Shown here: piece by piece, positions 8,361 to 19,251 of the stretch
Layout of the letters: each line of letters begins with the position of its first letter
Position numbering within the stretch: position 1 is the stretch's first letter
Source of the DNA: Atopococcus tabaci
GTDB taxonomy: Bacteria > Bacillota > Bacilli > Lactobacillales > Carnobacteriaceae_A
Length of the DNA: 64,000 nucleotides
NCBI GenBank assembly: GCA_030535975.1
Contig: JAUNQW010000003.1
Coordinates: forward strand, 1-64,000
Direction of reading: 5' to 3'
Notes under the pieces: generated by a model
What the model saw: only the letters and a program-made list of their open reading frames with translations
The model's database searches: none
What the model was told of the DNA's origin: nothing
Translations under genes and position numbers: made by a program

Positions 8361-10946
8361 CTATTTTTCATCATTCTGACGTAATCGCTGCTGCAGCTCA
8401 TTCACAAGATTCATAACATCCATGAGGGTCATATTAGCTAGATCAAGTTCTTTAATCTGTTCCACCACTGCCGCCTCTGTCTCATCCCTGCCGATTTCAA
8501 ACAAACTGATTTGACCTTCCTCAGGCCTTTCTTCCTGCTCAGCAGGTGCTTGGTGAGGAGAGTTGGATTTTTCAATCAAACTGCTTAAGATGACATCAGC
8601 TTCTTGAATCACTTGATCGGGCAGGCCCGCTAATTTCGCTACTTGAACACCATAGGACTTATCTGCCGGGCCATCTTCAATTTTATGAAGAAAGACAAGT
8701 TCTTGGTTGTCTTCAACTGCTCCAACATGCACATTTTTTAACTGCTCCATACGGTCTTCGAGTTCAGTTAATTCATGATAGTGTGTTGAAAATAAAGTCT
8801 TGGCCTTGATATGATCATGAATATAGCCGATGATTGCCTCAGCCAGGGCCATACCATCAAAGGTAGCTGTTCCTCTTCCAATTTCATCAAATAAAAGCAG
8901 ACTCTGGGAACTGGCATTTTGAAGGGCTTCATTTGCTTCCATCATCTCAACCATGAAGGTACTTTGTCCCCCGATTAGATCATCCATTGCGCCAATTCGT
9001 GTATAAATTTGATCAAAAATAGGAAGTTCAGCTGATTCTGCAGGTACAAAACAACCTATCTGAGCCATGATAATAATTAAGGCCAACTGACGCATGTAGG
9101 TACTTTTTCCTGACATGTTGGGCCCTGTAATTAACATGATATCAGTAGAATCATCTAGAATGACATCATTTGGAATATAAGTTTGATCCCCCATCACCTT
9201 TTCTACAACGGGATGCCGGCCATTCTTTATCGCTACACTTTGTGTGTGCGTATGAAAGACGGGGCGAGAAAAATTATGTCTTTCGCTGACTTCTGCTAAA
9301 CTTTGTAAAACATCCAACATAGAGATGTACTTGGCAAGTTTTTGAATTCGTTCGATTTCAACTTTAATTTCATCTCTTAAATCAACAAACAATTCATATT
9401 CGAGACTTTGAGACTTTTCCTCAGCTTCTAAAATTAAACTCTCTTTTTCTTTTAGCCCCGGGGTAATATAGCGTTCGGCATTTGCCAATGTCTGCTTGCG
9501 CTCATATCTTGTTTCATCGACTAAATCAAGATTTGATTTAGTCACTTCAATATAGTAGCCAAAGACTTTATTAAAACCAATCTTTAAGTTTTTGATACCT
9601 GTGGCTTCTCTTTCTTCAGCTTGCAAGTTAGCCATCCACAGTTTCCCATTATGCATAGCGTCTAAATATTCATCCAAAACCGGATGATAACCCTGCTTGA
9701 TCAACCCGCCTTCAGTTATTGACAGAGGCGGTTCTTCTACAATCGCTTGATCTATTTTTTCGTAAATATCCTGAGGAAATTCTACCTCTTTCAACCAATC
9801 ATCCCAAACCCCTTCTTGATTTATCGACTCCACAAGAGAAATAATGTGAGGGATTTGTTCCAATGACTGTTTGAGTTGCGTTAAGTCTCTGGCATTTACC
9901 GTTTGGAAGGATATTCTTCCTGATAAGCGCTCTAAATCATAAACCTTTTTTAATAATTCGCCTAAATCCATTCTCTCAAAATAGTGATTCATTAAATTTC
10001 CTACCGCGTCTAAGCGAATATTAATTTGTTCAGCACTAAGTAACGGTTGATCCAACCATCTTTTAAGTAGTCGACTTCCCATAGCTGTCTTACTTTCATC
10101 CAAGAGCCAGTAAAGGGTACCGTACTTACTTTGGTCTTTAAGCGATACCTGCAGCTCCAGGTTCTTTCTTGCTCCCGGCCCCATGCGTAAATACTGCTGA
10201 GGTTCATAGCTTTCCAAAGGCTGGATGTGTTCCATTTGTCTCATCTGGGTGTCAGCAAGATAGTTTAAGAGTAAGTCGGCAACCCTCTTCAAACCTTGAT
10301 CCAGATCAGCAGGATAGTATTGCTTCAAATCTCTGTTCTCATTTGAACGGGGGTATGAAATGAGGATATTCAAATATTTTTTAATATCTTTTTCAAGGTC
10401 CTTCATGGTTTCAGAAAGTAATATTTCTTTGGTTTGGATCGTCGTGCATTCGTTTATAAGTTCAGCAAAAGAATTTAACTGTGTGGCTTTGAATTCTCCT
10501 GTAGACAGATCGATATAAGATAGATAATAAGTTTCTTCTATTACTTCTAATGCAGATAAATAATTATTTTCTTTTTCGTCTAAGGTGCTCTCTTCCATCA
10601 CAGTACCGGGTGTCACTAACTGGACAACTTCTCTTTTCACCATTCCTTTTGCTTGCTTGGCATCCTCTACCTGCTCGCAAACAGCCACCTTATGCCCCAT
10701 TTGTATTAGTTTTTTGATATATTGATCAGCAGAATGGTAAGGAACTCCACACATAGGGATGGGATCGTCTGCTTTTTTATTCCTGGCTGTCAAGGTTAAT
10801 TCTAATAATTGAGACACTTCTTCAGCATCTGTATAAAACAATTCATAAAAATCACCCAATCGATAAAACAAATAAGCATCTTCGTAATTTGCTTTTATTT
10901 CTTTATACTGTTTCATCATCGGTGTATCTTCTGTTTTATGGGTCAT
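8361..10946 (-). CDS. mutS: DNA mismatch repair protein MutS
   Basis: MutS recognises mismatches and small loops. The N-terminal mismatch-binding domain shows FYELF (phenylalanine-wedge motif), and the C-terminal ABC-type ATPase shows Walker A (GPNMSGKST), FDEIGRGT and the STHYHEL segment. I use the ATG at 10946, which leaves 861 residues; the alternative upstream TTG at 10958 abuts the AAAGGAG ribosome-binding site and is too close to be used. It lies 20 bp downstream of ymdB and 13 bp upstream of mutL. Confidence 0.96.
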   Translation of the reverse strand: MTHKTEDTPMMKQYKEIKANYEDAYLFYRLGDFYELFYTDAEEVSQLLELTLTARNKKADDPIPMCGVPYHSADQYIKKLIQMGHKVAVCEQVEDAKQAKGMVKREVVQLVTPGTVMEESTLDEKENNYLSALEVIEETYYLSYIDLSTGEFKATQLNSFAELINECTTIQTKEILLSETMKDLEKDIKKYLNILISYPRSNENRDLKQYYPADLDQGLKRVADLLLNYLADTQMRQMEHIQPLESYEPQQYLRMGPGARKNLELQVSLKDQSKYGTLYWLLDESKTAMGSRLLKRWLDQPLLSAEQINIRLDAVGNLMNHYFERMDLGELLKKVYDLERLSGRISFQTVNARDLTQLKQSLEQIPHIISLVESINQEGVWDDWLKEVEFPQDIYEKIDQAIVEEPPLSITEGGLIKQGYHPVLDEYLDAMHNGKLWMANLQAEEREATGIKNLKIGFNKVFGYYIEVTKSNLDLVDETRYERKQTLANAERYITPGLKEKESLILEAEEKSQSLEYELFVDLRDEIKVEIERIQKLAKYISMLDVLQSLAEVSERHNFSRPVFHTHTQSVAIKNGRHPVVEKVMGDQTYIPNDVILDDSTDIMLITGPNMSGKSTYMRQLALIIIMAQIGCFVPAESAELPIFDQIYTRIGAMDDLIGGQSTFMVEMMEANEALQNASSQSLLLFDEIGRGTATFDGMALAEAIIGYIHDHIKAKTLFSTHYHELTELEDRMEQLKNVHVGAVEDNQELVFLHKIEDGPADKSYGVQVAKLAGLPDQVIQEADVILSSLIEKSNSPHQAPAEQEERPEEGQISLFEIGRDETEAAVVEQIKELDLANMTLMDVMNLVNELQQRLRQNDEK

Positions 10947-10966
10947 TTGTTTTATCAACTCCTTTA

Positions 10967-11770
10967 CTAGTCAAAAAAGGGCTGGTCATCTCTAATGACG
11001 ACATTTTTAATAGATTTTGCTTTTCCAGTATCTTCATCAATATCTATAATACAAGCACTCAGAATACTTGGTCCAGTTTCTTGAACATTAAATCGTGTCG
11101 GCAGTTTTGTCAGGTAACGTCTGAGGACATCTTCTTTTCTCACTCCTATTATTGAATCTAAAGGACCGGTCATACCCACATCTGTTAAGAAAGCTGTGCC
11201 TCCCGGTAAGATTCTTGCATCGTTGGTCTGAACATGGGTATGGGTTCCAATGACAGCGGAAACTTTACCATCTAGAAAGTGAGCCATTGCCTGTTTTTCG
11301 CTTGTAGTTTCCGCATGAAAATCCATAAATATATTTGGAGTATGGTGTCTAGCTTGATTAACGAGTTCTTCTGCAAGAACAAAAGGATCATCTAAATTCT
11401 GCATTAAAGCAGTCCCTTGTAAATTAATAACGGCTAATTTAATTTGATTAATATTCAAATAAATAAGACCTTCACCTGGAGTAGTTGCTGCTGGAAAATT
11501 AGCTGGTCTGACAAGTTTTTTAGAGTGATCTATGAAATCAAATATTTCATCATTATCAAAAGCATGGTTACCTAAAGTCACAACATCAGCACCTAACTGC
11601 ATAAAGGATTTATATATTTTTTCTGAAATCCCGCGGCCTCTATCCGTTGAATTTTCCCCATTCACGATAGTGACTTGCGGTTTAAATTTACTTACCAATC
11701 TGTGTAAATGATTGTCTAACATATCCCGACCTAACCGACCAACTACATCTCCAACAAATAAGATTTTCAT
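10967..11770 (-). CDS. ymdB: YmdB-type metallophosphodiesterase
   Basis: This is a calcineurin-like phosphoesterase of the YmdB family; characterised members hydrolyse 2',3'-cyclic nucleotides. Metal-binding motifs are visible: GDVVGRLGRD at the N-terminus, NGEN, TLGNHAFDN, DFHAETTSEK and the histidines of GTHTHVQTND. The length of 267 residues is as expected. It sits between rny and mutS, the same order as in Bacillus, and has AGAGGA ahead of its ATG. Confidence 0.93.
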   Translation of the reverse strand: MKILFVGDVVGRLGRDMLDNHLHRLVSKFKPQVTIVNGENSTDRGRGISEKIYKSFMQLGADVVTLGNHAFDNDEIFDFIDHSKKLVRPANFPAATTPGEGLIYLNINQIKLAVINLQGTALMQNLDDPFVLAEELVNQARHHTPNIFMDFHAETTSEKQAMAHFLDGKVSAVIGTHTHVQTNDARILPGGTAFLTDVGMTGPLDSIIGVRKEDVLRRYLTKLPTRFNVQETGPSILSACIIDIDEDTGKAKSIKNVVIRDDQPFFD

Positions 11771-11842
11771 CCTTTTCCTCTTCCTAAATCAATGTTCGCT
11801 TATTTTAACATAATCTTTATTCCTTTTCTTAAGCCGGAAAAC

Positions 11843-11875
11843 AAAAAGACCGTTAACTTTTGTTAGCAGTCTTTT
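11843..11875 (-). terminator. Terminator after rny
   Basis: AAAAAGACTGCTAAC and GTTAACGGTCTTTTT arms with a short loop lie about 20 bp downstream of the rny stop; the minus strand ends in a T-run. Confidence 0.8.
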
Positions 11876-11896
11876 TATTATTCTTTAATTTAGATA

Positions 11897-13456
11897 TTAT
11901 TTTGCCGTTTCAGTAACTCTTGTTTCGCGTATTACCGTTACTTTAATATGGCCAGGGTATTCCATGTCACTTTCAATTCGCTTACGAATATCATGTGCTA
12001 ATTTAATTGCATCAGCATCTTGTACTTTATCTGGCTTAACAATGACTCGTACTTCACGACCTGCTTGAATAGCGTATGATTCTTCCACACCTTCAAAGTC
12101 ATTTGAAATCTTTTCTAAATCGCTGAGTCTTTGAAGATAACTTTCCAATGATTCACTTCTTGCTCCTGGTCGAGCAGCCGATATCTGGTCGGCAGCCTCA
12201 ACTAGTACGGCAAGAGTACTGTTGGCCGGTGCGTCACCATGGTGTGAAGCAATAGCGTCTATGACTTCTTCGGGTTCGTTATATTTCATTGCAAGTTCCA
12301 CACCGATTTCGACGTGTGAACCTTCTACTTCACCATCTATAGCTTTTCCTATATCATGTAAAAGTCCAGCTCGTTTTGCCAACTGCACATCTTCTCCTAT
12401 TTCAGAAGCTAAAATTCCTGAAATTTTTGCAACTTCTTTAGAGTGAATCAATGCATTCTGACCGTAGCTGGTGCGGTAGTTTAATCGACCAACAATTTTA
12501 ATTAAGTCAGGATGTAAATTATGAATTCCAAGCTCAAATACAGTTTCTTCACCAATCTCGCGAACATGTTTTTCCATTTCTTTTCGAGATTTTTCAACTG
12601 CTTCCTCAATACGACCTGGATGAATACGACCATCTTTAATCAACTTTTCTAAGGTTAATTTTGCAGTTTCTCGTCTAATCGGATCAAAACCACTTAAAAC
12701 AACAGTTTCTGGAGTATCATCTATGATAACATCCATACCAGTCAAGGACTCTATTGTACGAATGTTTCTTCCTTCCTTACCAATAATGCGACCTTTCATG
12801 TCATCATTAGGTAAGTGGATAACAGAGACTGTAGATTCCGCGACTTCATCTGCCGCATTTCTTGTGATAGACTGAGCGATGATATCTTTGGCAATCCTTT
12901 CAGACTGACGTTTAACTTCCTCTTCAGATTTTTTAATCAAGACAGCAATTTCATGTTCCATTTCTCTTTCAACCTTTTGAAGAATTTGCTGATGTGCCTC
13001 ATCATGAGTCATTTCTGCAATCTCTTGTAACTTATCTTCTTGTTGTTTAAATAATTCATCAATACTTTGTTCACGTTCATCAAGGTCTATTCCTTTTTGA
13101 ACTAATTTTTCTTCTTTTTCTGATAAATTAATCTCACGGTTGGAGAGTTGTTCGTCTTTAAAATCTAAGTTGTCTTCACGCTGCTCCACTCGATTTTCTT
13201 GGCGAGACACTTCCGAACGCCTTTGTTGTAATTCACTTTCAATTTGAGTTCGGTAGTCTTGAATCTGTTCTCTTGCCTCCAATAGAGTTTCTTTTTTCAT
13301 GGTTTCAGCTTCTTTATTTGCATTTTCAATGATTTTAGAAGCTGTATTATTTGAATCCTTTAAACGGTTTTCAATGTTATTTTTACTCATAACATATCCA
13401 ATCGCAAATCCAATGATTAAAGCAACGATAGCGAAGGCAATAGCTAGTACACTCAT
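11897..13456 (-). CDS. rny: Ribonuclease Y
   Basis: This membrane-anchored endoribonuclease starts bulk mRNA decay in many Firmicutes. Features in order are an N-terminal membrane helix (residues 4-22), a long charged coiled coil (about 30-200), a KH RNA-binding domain with the [12 protein letters not shown] loop, and an HD domain with [10 protein letters not shown]. The length of 519 is standard. GGGAGG precedes the ATG at good distance. It is transcribed separately from ymdB, with a terminator between them. Confidence 0.96.
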   Translation of the reverse strand: MSVLAIAFAIVALIIGFAIGYVMSKNNIENRLKDSNNTASKIIENANKEAETMKKETLLEAREQIQDYRTQIESELQQRRSEVSRQENRVEQREDNLDFKDEQLSNREINLSEKEEKLVQKGIDLDEREQSIDELFKQQEDKLQEIAEMTHDEAHQQILQKVEREMEHEIAVLIKKSEEEVKRQSERIAKDIIAQSITRNAADEVAESTVSVIHLPNDDMKGRIIGKEGRNIRTIESLTGMDVIIDDTPETVVLSGFDPIRRETAKLTLEKLIKDGRIHPGRIEEAVEKSRKEMEKHVREIGEETVFELGIHNLHPDLIKIVGRLNYRTSYGQNALIHSKEVAKISGILASEIGEDVQLAKRAGLLHDIGKAIDGEVEGSHVEIGVELAMKYNEPEEVIDAIASHHGDAPANSTLAVLVEAADQISAARPGARSESLESYLQRLSDLEKISNDFEGVEESYAIQAGREVRVIVKPDKVQDADAIKLAHDIRKRIESDMEYPGHIKVTVIRETRVTETAK

Positions 13457-13619
13457 ACTGTCACCTCCCTATCATTATTATATTTTAAAATTTTATTAAA
13501 ATTTTATTCTGTATTACGTCATGTAAAACACATTTGTAACACAAGATAATCATATCTTTATGCCACCCTCTTGTCAAATCTTTGAGGAAAAATGACAATG
13601 GTCGTTTATCGTTCTTAAT

Positions 13620-14693
13620 TTACTTTTTAGAATCCTTAACTGGAACAGCTTCTACATCATCTACGTCATCTTCTTCATCTTTCTTAACAGCTATTTCATC
13701 ATCGTTGCTTGTTCCATAAGCCACTCTGATTTTTTGCTCGACTTCTGCTCTTAATTCAGGATGATCTAAGAAATATTGTTTTGCATTCTCCCGGCCTTGT
13801 CCAATTCTTTCTTCACCATAAGAATACCATGATCCTGCTTTTTCAATAATATCTTTTTCTGCTGCCATATCGACTACTTCTCCAACTTGAGAGATACCTT
13901 CTCCATAGATAATATCTACTTCTGTCGTTTTGAATGGCGGAGCTACTTTATTTTTAACAACTTTTAATCGAGTCCTATTACCAATCGCTTCTCCATTCTC
14001 TTTAATTTGCTCAGCACGTCTTACCTCTAAGCGAATCGTTGAGTAAAATTTTAATGCTCTTCCACCCGGGGTAGTTTCTGGGTTTCCAAACATAATACCT
14101 ATTTTTTCTCGAATCTGGTTAATAAAAATCGCAATAGTTTGTGTTTTATTAATCGATCCTGAAAGCTTACGTAAAGCTTGAGACATCAAACGGGCTTGGA
14201 GACCCATATGACTATCTCCCATCTCGCCTTCAATTTCTGCTCGCGGAGTTAAGGCAGCAACTGAGTCAATCACAACCATATCAATCGCTCCACTGGAAAC
14301 TAGTGCATCCGCAATCTCAAGACCTTGTTCGCCTGTATCCGGTTGAGATAATAATAAATTATCTGTATCAACACCTAATCTTTTCGCATAAACTGGATCT
14401 AGTGCATGTTCTGCATCGATGAAAGCAGCAGTTCCACCTTCTTTTTGACATGCTGCAATAGCATGTAAGGCCATAGTTGTTTTACCTGAACTCTCTGGTC
14501 CATATATTTCAACGACTCGACCTCGTGGATACCCTCCAACACCTAAGGCAACATCCAGGGCCAGAGAGCCGGAAGAGATCGTGTCTATCTCTTGATTGGC
14601 TCGCTCACCGAGCTTCATAATAGATCCTTTTCCATAACTTTTCACAATTTTTTTCAAAGCTGCATCTAATGCTTTTTGACGTTCTTCACTCAT
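13620..14693 (-). CDS. recA: Recombinase RecA
   Basis: RecA catalyses strand exchange and stimulates LexA self-cleavage. The Walker A motif GPESSGKTT, the DNA-binding loop segments ([20 protein letters not shown]) and the acidic C-terminal tail are all present in 357 residues. The start is preceded by GGAGG. A LexA-type operator lies 92 bp upstream (separate entry), consistent with SOS control. The cinA gene that often precedes recA is missing here; pgsA is next upstream instead. Confidence 0.97.
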   Translation of the reverse strand: MSEERQKALDAALKKIVKSYGKGSIMKLGERANQEIDTISSGSLALDVALGVGGYPRGRVVEIYGPESSGKTTMALHAIAACQKEGGTAAFIDAEHALDPVYAKRLGVDTDNLLLSQPDTGEQGLEIADALVSSGAIDMVVIDSVAALTPRAEIEGEMGDSHMGLQARLMSQALRKLSGSINKTQTIAIFINQIREKIGIMFGNPETTPGGRALKFYSTIRLEVRRAEQIKENGEAIGNRTRLKVVKNKVAPPFKTTEVDIIYGEGISQVGEVVDMAAEKDIIEKAGSWYSYGEERIGQGRENAKQYFLDHPELRAEVEQKIRVAYGTSNDDEIAVKKDEEDDVDDVEAVPVKDSKK

Positions 14694-14784
14694 ACTTATC
14701 CTCCATATATATTTATTTATCTTCTATTTACAATCGGGTATACTCTTATAATAACTTTTTTACTTATAACTTGCAAGAAAAAAG

Positions 14785-14798
14785 CGAATGTTTGTTCG
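14785..14798. promoter_or_regulatory. LexA/DinR box upstream of recA
   Basis: CGAATGTTTGTTCG matches the Gram-positive SOS box CGAAC-N4-GTTCG with a single mismatch (T for C at position 5). It lies in the recA promoter region, which is where such operators act. Confidence 0.75.
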
Positions 14799-14857
14799 GT
14801 TTGTTTTATTGCTTATATTTAATATACGCAAAATGAGATTCATTATTTTATTCCAAT

Positions 14858-14900
14858 GAAAAAGCCACAAAACATTTGCATCAGCCGATGTTTGTGACTT
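14858..14900 (-). terminator. Terminator after pgsA
   Basis: On the minus strand CACAAACAT and ATGTTTTGTG arms are followed by GGCTTTTTC, just downstream of the pgsA stop. It separates the rodZ-pgsA group from recA. Confidence 0.7.
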
Positions 14901-14915
14901 AGTCTTTCTAAGTAG

Positions 14916-15497
14916 TTACATAGAATGTTTAAATATGTGTCTTGCATTCCAGAAATAATCGATACCGGAATATAAAGTGAAAAACAGGGCAATATACAAG
15001 GTAATTGTACCTATGGGCAGACCTGTCCAGGCTAAGGGGAAATCATCCAGCAGCAAAAATAAAATAGAGAGCATTTGTGCGCTTGTCTTTATTTTTCCTG
15101 GCAGAGCTGCTGACATAACCTTGCCCCCTGTTTCGACCACGATTAAGCGTAAACCTGTCACCGCTAATTCTCGCATAACGATTAAAGATACTACCCAGGC
15201 AGGTGCTAAATTAAGTCCGACTAAGACAATAAATGCTGTCATAGTCAACATTTTATCAGCTACAGGATCTGCAAAAGCACCGAAATTAGTGACTAAACCC
15301 TGCTTACGAGCGATATAGCCATCGAGCCAATCCGTGAAACTGGCTACAGCAAAAATAAGAGCTCCCAGTAAATAATGAGAGGGAATGACTGATCCGAGTA
15401 AGGTTACTTGTCCCCAATTGAATGGATAAAGTAATACCACCATGAAAAAAGGTATTAATAAAATTCTGAGTAATGTTAATTTATTTGGTAAATTCAT
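14916..15497 (-). CDS. pgsA: CDP-diacylglycerol-glycerol-3-phosphate 3-phosphatidyltransferase
   Basis: It makes phosphatidylglycerophosphate, the committed step to phosphatidylglycerol. The CDP-alcohol phosphotransferase motif D-G-x2-A-R-x8-G-x3-D-x3-D is present (DWLDGYIARKQG to FADPVADK). Several membrane segments are visible and the 193-residue length is typical. It lies 15 bp after the RodZ-like gene. Confidence 0.95.
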   Translation of the reverse strand: MNLPNKLTLLRILLIPFFMVVLLYPFNWGQVTLLGSVIPSHYLLGALIFAVASFTDWLDGYIARKQGLVTNFGAFADPVADKMLTMTAFIVLVGLNLAPAWVVSLIVMRELAVTGLRLIVVETGGKVMSAALPGKIKTSAQMLSILFLLLDDFPLAWTGLPIGTITLYIALFFTLYSGIDYFWNARHIFKHSM

Positions 15498-15512
15498 AAT
15501 TTATCCTCAACC

Positions 15513-16625
15513 CTATTCTACGTTAATCGTGAGAGTTTGAGCCGGATTACCTGCATTTTCTGCCGGAAACTCCAAGGAGCTCCCATTAATCTCAATTGAT
15601 GTCGCTGCTGCATTACCTGCTTGGATAGTGATTACCGAAGGATTCCCTTCAACTAAAACTTCCATAGTGTCTCCGTCTTCAATATTTCCTTGACGCAGCT
15701 GCTGGTCATCCGACAAGATGCTCACCCAAGCAGTATCCCCAAGGGCGCTAATGCTCACCATGAATTCTTCTGCCTCATCAGCATTCAGTCTGTAGACACC
15801 ATTGCTTCCATCTGCTTCAATCTGCTCGATGCTCACTTCCCCACTCGCTTCTTCGTCCGGGCTATTTTCAGATACTTGCTCGTTTGGATCTGCTTCTTCA
15901 CTTAAGCTGGATTCTTGAACTTGTTCAGACTCTAACTCTAAGGATTCATTAGAAGGACTCGAATTCGAATTAAAGTAGAAGAAAAGTAAGAGTGCTGAAA
16001 TTACAAGGAAGAGGATGATGAGAATTGAGCACCCATATCTTTCAAAGAAAGAACGATTTGAGCTCTCATTCTCTTGATAGCTATCATACTCTTCTGCTTG
16101 ATCATCTTGCTCAGCCTGATCTGATTCTGACTCAGGTGTCAGTACAGGATCGAAAGCTTCCGTTTCTTCCTGAGGAGATTCATGACTTTCATCCTCTGGC
16201 TTGTAAGGGTCAACTTCCTCATCTTCTTCCTGGGTCGCGGCTTCTTCTCTTAACGATTCCATTAACTTTTCAGATGCCGCTTGGCGTTGTGCTTCATAAT
16301 CTACTTGTTCATCCAGTTGAGAGCTCTCGTCTTCAAAGTCTCCATCAGGCGCATAGATGCCATCATCACTCAAAAAGACTGAAGGAACATCATCTGAAGT
16401 TTGAGATTCTTTATTTGCTAGTAATTGATCTCCATTCAAGCCTAAAGCTTGGGCATACTGCCTCACGAAAGAATCATAATACATGTCACCGGGCAGACTG
16501 TCTAATTGGTTATTTTCTAAAGCACTTAGGTATTTTTGTTGTAATTTCGTTTCACGCTGCATATCTACAAGAGAGTAACCTTTTTCTTCTCTTGATTTCT
16601 TTAAAATATCCCCAATATTTTCCAT
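15513..16625 (-). CDS. rodZ: RodZ-like cell-shape protein (HTH plus membrane anchor)
   Basis: The protein has an N-terminal cro/C1-type helix-turn-helix (residues 1-70, with the typical GDILKKSREEKGYSL start), a very acidic linker (about 95-190), one membrane helix (about 196-215), a second acidic linker and a C-terminal beta-rich DUF4115 domain ending in a Thr-Ile-Asn strand. This is the RodZ/YmfM architecture of elongasome proteins. It lies between ymfH and pgsA, as ymfM does in Bacillus. The linkers are unusually rich in Glu, Asp and Ser. Confidence 0.85.
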   Translation of the reverse strand: MENIGDILKKSREEKGYSLVDMQRETKLQQKYLSALENNQLDSLPGDMYYDSFVRQYAQALGLNGDQLLANKESQTSDDVPSVFLSDDGIYAPDGDFEDESSQLDEQVDYEAQRQAASEKLMESLREEAATQEEDEEVDPYKPEDESHESPQEETEAFDPVLTPESESDQAEQDDQAEEYDSYQENESSNRSFFERYGCSILIILFLVISALLLFFYFNSNSSPSNESLELESEQVQESSLSEEADPNEQVSENSPDEEASGEVSIEQIEADGSNGVYRLNADEAEEFMVSISALGDTAWVSILSDDQQLRQGNIEDGDTMEVLVEGNPSVITIQAGNAAATSIEINGSSLEFPAENAGNPAQTLTINVE

Positions 16626-16687
16626 TCAAAAACCGCCTTAATATAAATATTTACCTTGTAATTGTAACATATTTCATCAATAGGTGA

Positions 16688-17977
16688 TTATTCCTTTGGC
16701 AGAATAACAAATTCAGACAGGTAATCATCAATTATATATTCTTCCGCTATTTTTTTGACGTCCTCCAAAGTAATTTCTTCGATTAAAGGCAGTAAATCAA
16801 AAATATTTTTATCTTTATACTGAGGATAATATAACTGGCGAGCTAAATATTCTACCGAATTTAAGCTGATTAAATTTTGACCGATCATACGCTTTTTAAC
16901 CAAAGCAAAGTTCTCTTGGTTTAATTCTGGGCTTTCAGCTGCATTCAAGAGGACTTCTCTTAGAGCTGCCAGTGTCTTTTCTACTTCTTTATTATCCACC
17001 GACAGACTGATATAGTCATAGCCCCGGTCATAATTAACGCTGTAACCAAAGCTGTCATCAATGACTCCCTCATCATAAAGATCTAAATAAGTTTGTGATG
17101 TCGACCCAAAAATAAGACGCAGTAAAAGATTGAGAGTGTTCGCCCGCTTGAAGTCGCGCACATCATTAAAGTGCGGCTGGTGACCTCTGATTCCTAATGT
17201 AATTTTTGGTCTTTGGACAGCCATCTCGATCGACCGGCGGGGGATAATTTTATTTAAATCTTCTTCGGCCTCTACTCTTTTAATCTCGCATGAACTCTCA
17301 AATGTCTTCGCTGCTTGATTTTCTTCAATTAACTTCATTATTTCTTCTGGTTCAATATTTCCAACTATGGATAAAGCCATATTGGAAGGGTGATAGAAAG
17401 TATCGTAGCAGGTATACAAGTGGTCTGCCGTAATATCCTGGATAGTCTGAACAGTCCCTGCAATATCAATCGATACCGGGTGTTCGGGAAATAGATTTTC
17501 CTGCAAGCCGAAGAATAAACGCCAATCTGGATCATCATCATACATTTGAATTTCTTGAGCAATAATCCCTTTTTCTTTTTCTACTGTTTCTTCAGTAAAG
17601 TAAGGTTCTTGAACAAAATCTATTAAAGTTTTTAAGTTTTTTTCAACTTCTTGAGTCGCTGAAAACAAATAAGCTGTCGTAGTGAAGCTGGTATAAGCAT
17701 TAGCCGAAGCTCCCTGCTGACCGAAGACTTGGAAAACATCTCCGTCTTCTTTTTCAAATAATTTATGCTCTAAAAAATGGGCAATACCATCCGGGACAGT
17801 GATCGCTTCATCAGCATTGAGAGGATAAAAATCATTGTCAATAGAGCCATAATTTGTAGAAAATAAAGCATAAGTTTTATGGAATCCTTTTTTTGGTAAG
17901 ATTCTCACATTCAATCCATTTTCTAGTACTTTTGAATAAACAACTTCATCATATGTTTCATAAACTAATTTTTCCAT
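16688..17977 (-). CDS. ymfH: M16-family zinc peptidase (YmfH type)
   Basis: This is an insulinase-like peptidase with the inverted zinc motif HFLEH (HxxEH) near residue 67 and a downstream Glu in the usual region. The length of 429 is typical of YmfH. It begins 2 bp after the YmfF-like gene stop, so the two are probably cotranslated and may form a heterodimer, as M16 pairs commonly do. The natural substrate is unknown; related pairs occur in peptide-processing systems, but no peptide gene is adjacent. Confidence 0.87.
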   Translation of the reverse strand: MEKLVYETYDEVVYSKVLENGLNVRILPKKGFHKTYALFSTNYGSIDNDFYPLNADEAITVPDGIAHFLEHKLFEKEDGDVFQVFGQQGASANAYTSFTTTAYLFSATQEVEKNLKTLIDFVQEPYFTEETVEKEKGIIAQEIQMYDDDPDWRLFFGLQENLFPEHPVSIDIAGTVQTIQDITADHLYTCYDTFYHPSNMALSIVGNIEPEEIMKLIEENQAAKTFESSCEIKRVEAEEDLNKIIPRRSIEMAVQRPKITLGIRGHQPHFNDVRDFKRANTLNLLLRLIFGSTSQTYLDLYDEGVIDDSFGYSVNYDRGYDYISLSVDNKEVEKTLAALREVLLNAAESPELNQENFALVKKRMIGQNLISLNSVEYLARQLYYPQYKDKNIFDLLPLIEEITLEDVKKIAEEYIIDDYLSEFVILPKE

Positions 17978-17978
17978 A

Positions 17979-19241
17979 TTATTTCTCAGCTCCTTGCAGT
18001 AAATAACTCGCCTTCAGCTGTGTCTCTTGAGCTACTCGAACAACTTCTTCTTTGCTGACTTCTTCGAGTCGATTTAACCATTGGTCAAGGGAGACAAGCT
18101 CATTCTGGACAACGATATCATTGTAAGCTCTCTTTAAATAAGCACCGGGTGAATCTTCACTTTGATAGCGACCGTTTGTCAACCCCATAATTGTCTGATG
18201 AAAATCATCATCCGTGAAATCCCCGTCTTGGATAGCCTTTAACTGGTCCTGAATAATTCGATTGGTTTTATTTCTTGTTGCTCCATCAATCCCTGTTTGG
18301 ACGGTTAATTTTCCAGTCATAGTGGCCAATGAACTGCTGGCATAATAAGCCAGACTTTCTTTTTCACGGACATTCATAAATAATTTAGAATGAGGAAACC
18401 CTCCGAATAAGCCATTGAAAACAAGTCCTGGAAAATAGTCTTCTTGTAAATAATAAACATTGGTCTTATAAGCTAAATTAAATTTAGCCTGCTGAACATC
18501 TTGAATATCACTTGAAACAACCAAGTCTTCCTTATGCTCAGGTACATATAAAATTTGTTCCACCTGATTTGAGCGGTCTGTAAATGGTAATTTCTGAATA
18601 TCCTCAAGGATTTCTTCTTCACAAACATCACCCATCACCAAAATATCCACCTGGTTGTTTTCAATCATTTTTTGATAGCTTTCAAATAAGCTGCGAGGCG
18701 TCACTTTCTCTAGTTCCTTCCGTCGGCCCATAGATGGAATTTGATAAGCAGGATCAGAATAATACAATTGATTCAGTCTTAAGGCTGCAAATAATTGCTT
18801 ATTATCTGAAATCGAATCATATTCCTCTATTAAGTTCTTTTTCTCACGGTTAAATATTTTTTCTACAAAATGATCATTCTCCGTTATAGGATTAAATAGA
18901 ACTTCTTCCATCAATTCAAGGTTTTTGGCCCTCATATCCTCCCCAGCCGGTAAGTATTTATTATTGGGAAAGACAAAGTTAAATTCAAAAATATTAGCCT
19001 GACCCAGCCGCGAAGCAGTCGAATTAAAGTAAGCACCATACAGATCTGACAGTGCTTCTCCGAGTTTCTTTTGTGTAGGATATTTTTTAGTACTGATATC
19101 CATGATATTAGCTAAGAGCGAGCGAGAACTCAGAGCTTCTAACTCTAAAGCCTCTTTGAAAAAAAATCGAATGTGTACTGTTTTAAATTTTTGACTTGGA
19201 AAAATGTGCAGACGCACACCTTCTTTTATTTGAGTAGACAT
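17979..19241 (-). CDS. ymfF: M16-family peptidase-like protein (YmfF type), no HxxEH motif
   Basis: This 420-residue protein has the fold and length of M16 peptidases but lacks the HxxEH zinc site: the corresponding region reads NIMDISTKKYPTQ. It is likely the non-catalytic partner of the adjacent YmfH-type peptidase. The C-terminal half keeps the family segment NVREKESLAYYASS. It sits 11 bp after ftsK and 2 bp before ymfH. Confidence 0.85.
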   Translation of the reverse strand: MSTQIKEGVRLHIFPSQKFKTVHIRFFFKEALELEALSSRSLLANIMDISTKKYPTQKKLGEALSDLYGAYFNSTASRLGQANIFEFNFVFPNNKYLPAGEDMRAKNLELMEEVLFNPITENDHFVEKIFNREKKNLIEEYDSISDNKQLFAALRLNQLYYSDPAYQIPSMGRRKELEKVTPRSLFESYQKMIENNQVDILVMGDVCEEEILEDIQKLPFTDRSNQVEQILYVPEHKEDLVVSSDIQDVQQAKFNLAYKTNVYYLQEDYFPGLVFNGLFGGFPHSKLFMNVREKESLAYYASSSLATMTGKLTVQTGIDGATRNKTNRIIQDQLKAIQDGDFTDDDFHQTIMGLTNGRYQSEDSPGAYLKRAYNDIVVQNELVSLDQWLNRLEEVSKEEVVRVAQETQLKASYLLQGAEK

Positions 19242-19251
19242 AAATTCCTCC

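Noticed and set aside
16025-16687. 220-residue plus-strand ORF opposite rodZ
   Set aside because: It lies antisense to the acidic-linker coding region, its composition is low-complexity His/Leu, and it has no ribosome-binding site; it is a shadow of the biased rodZ codons.
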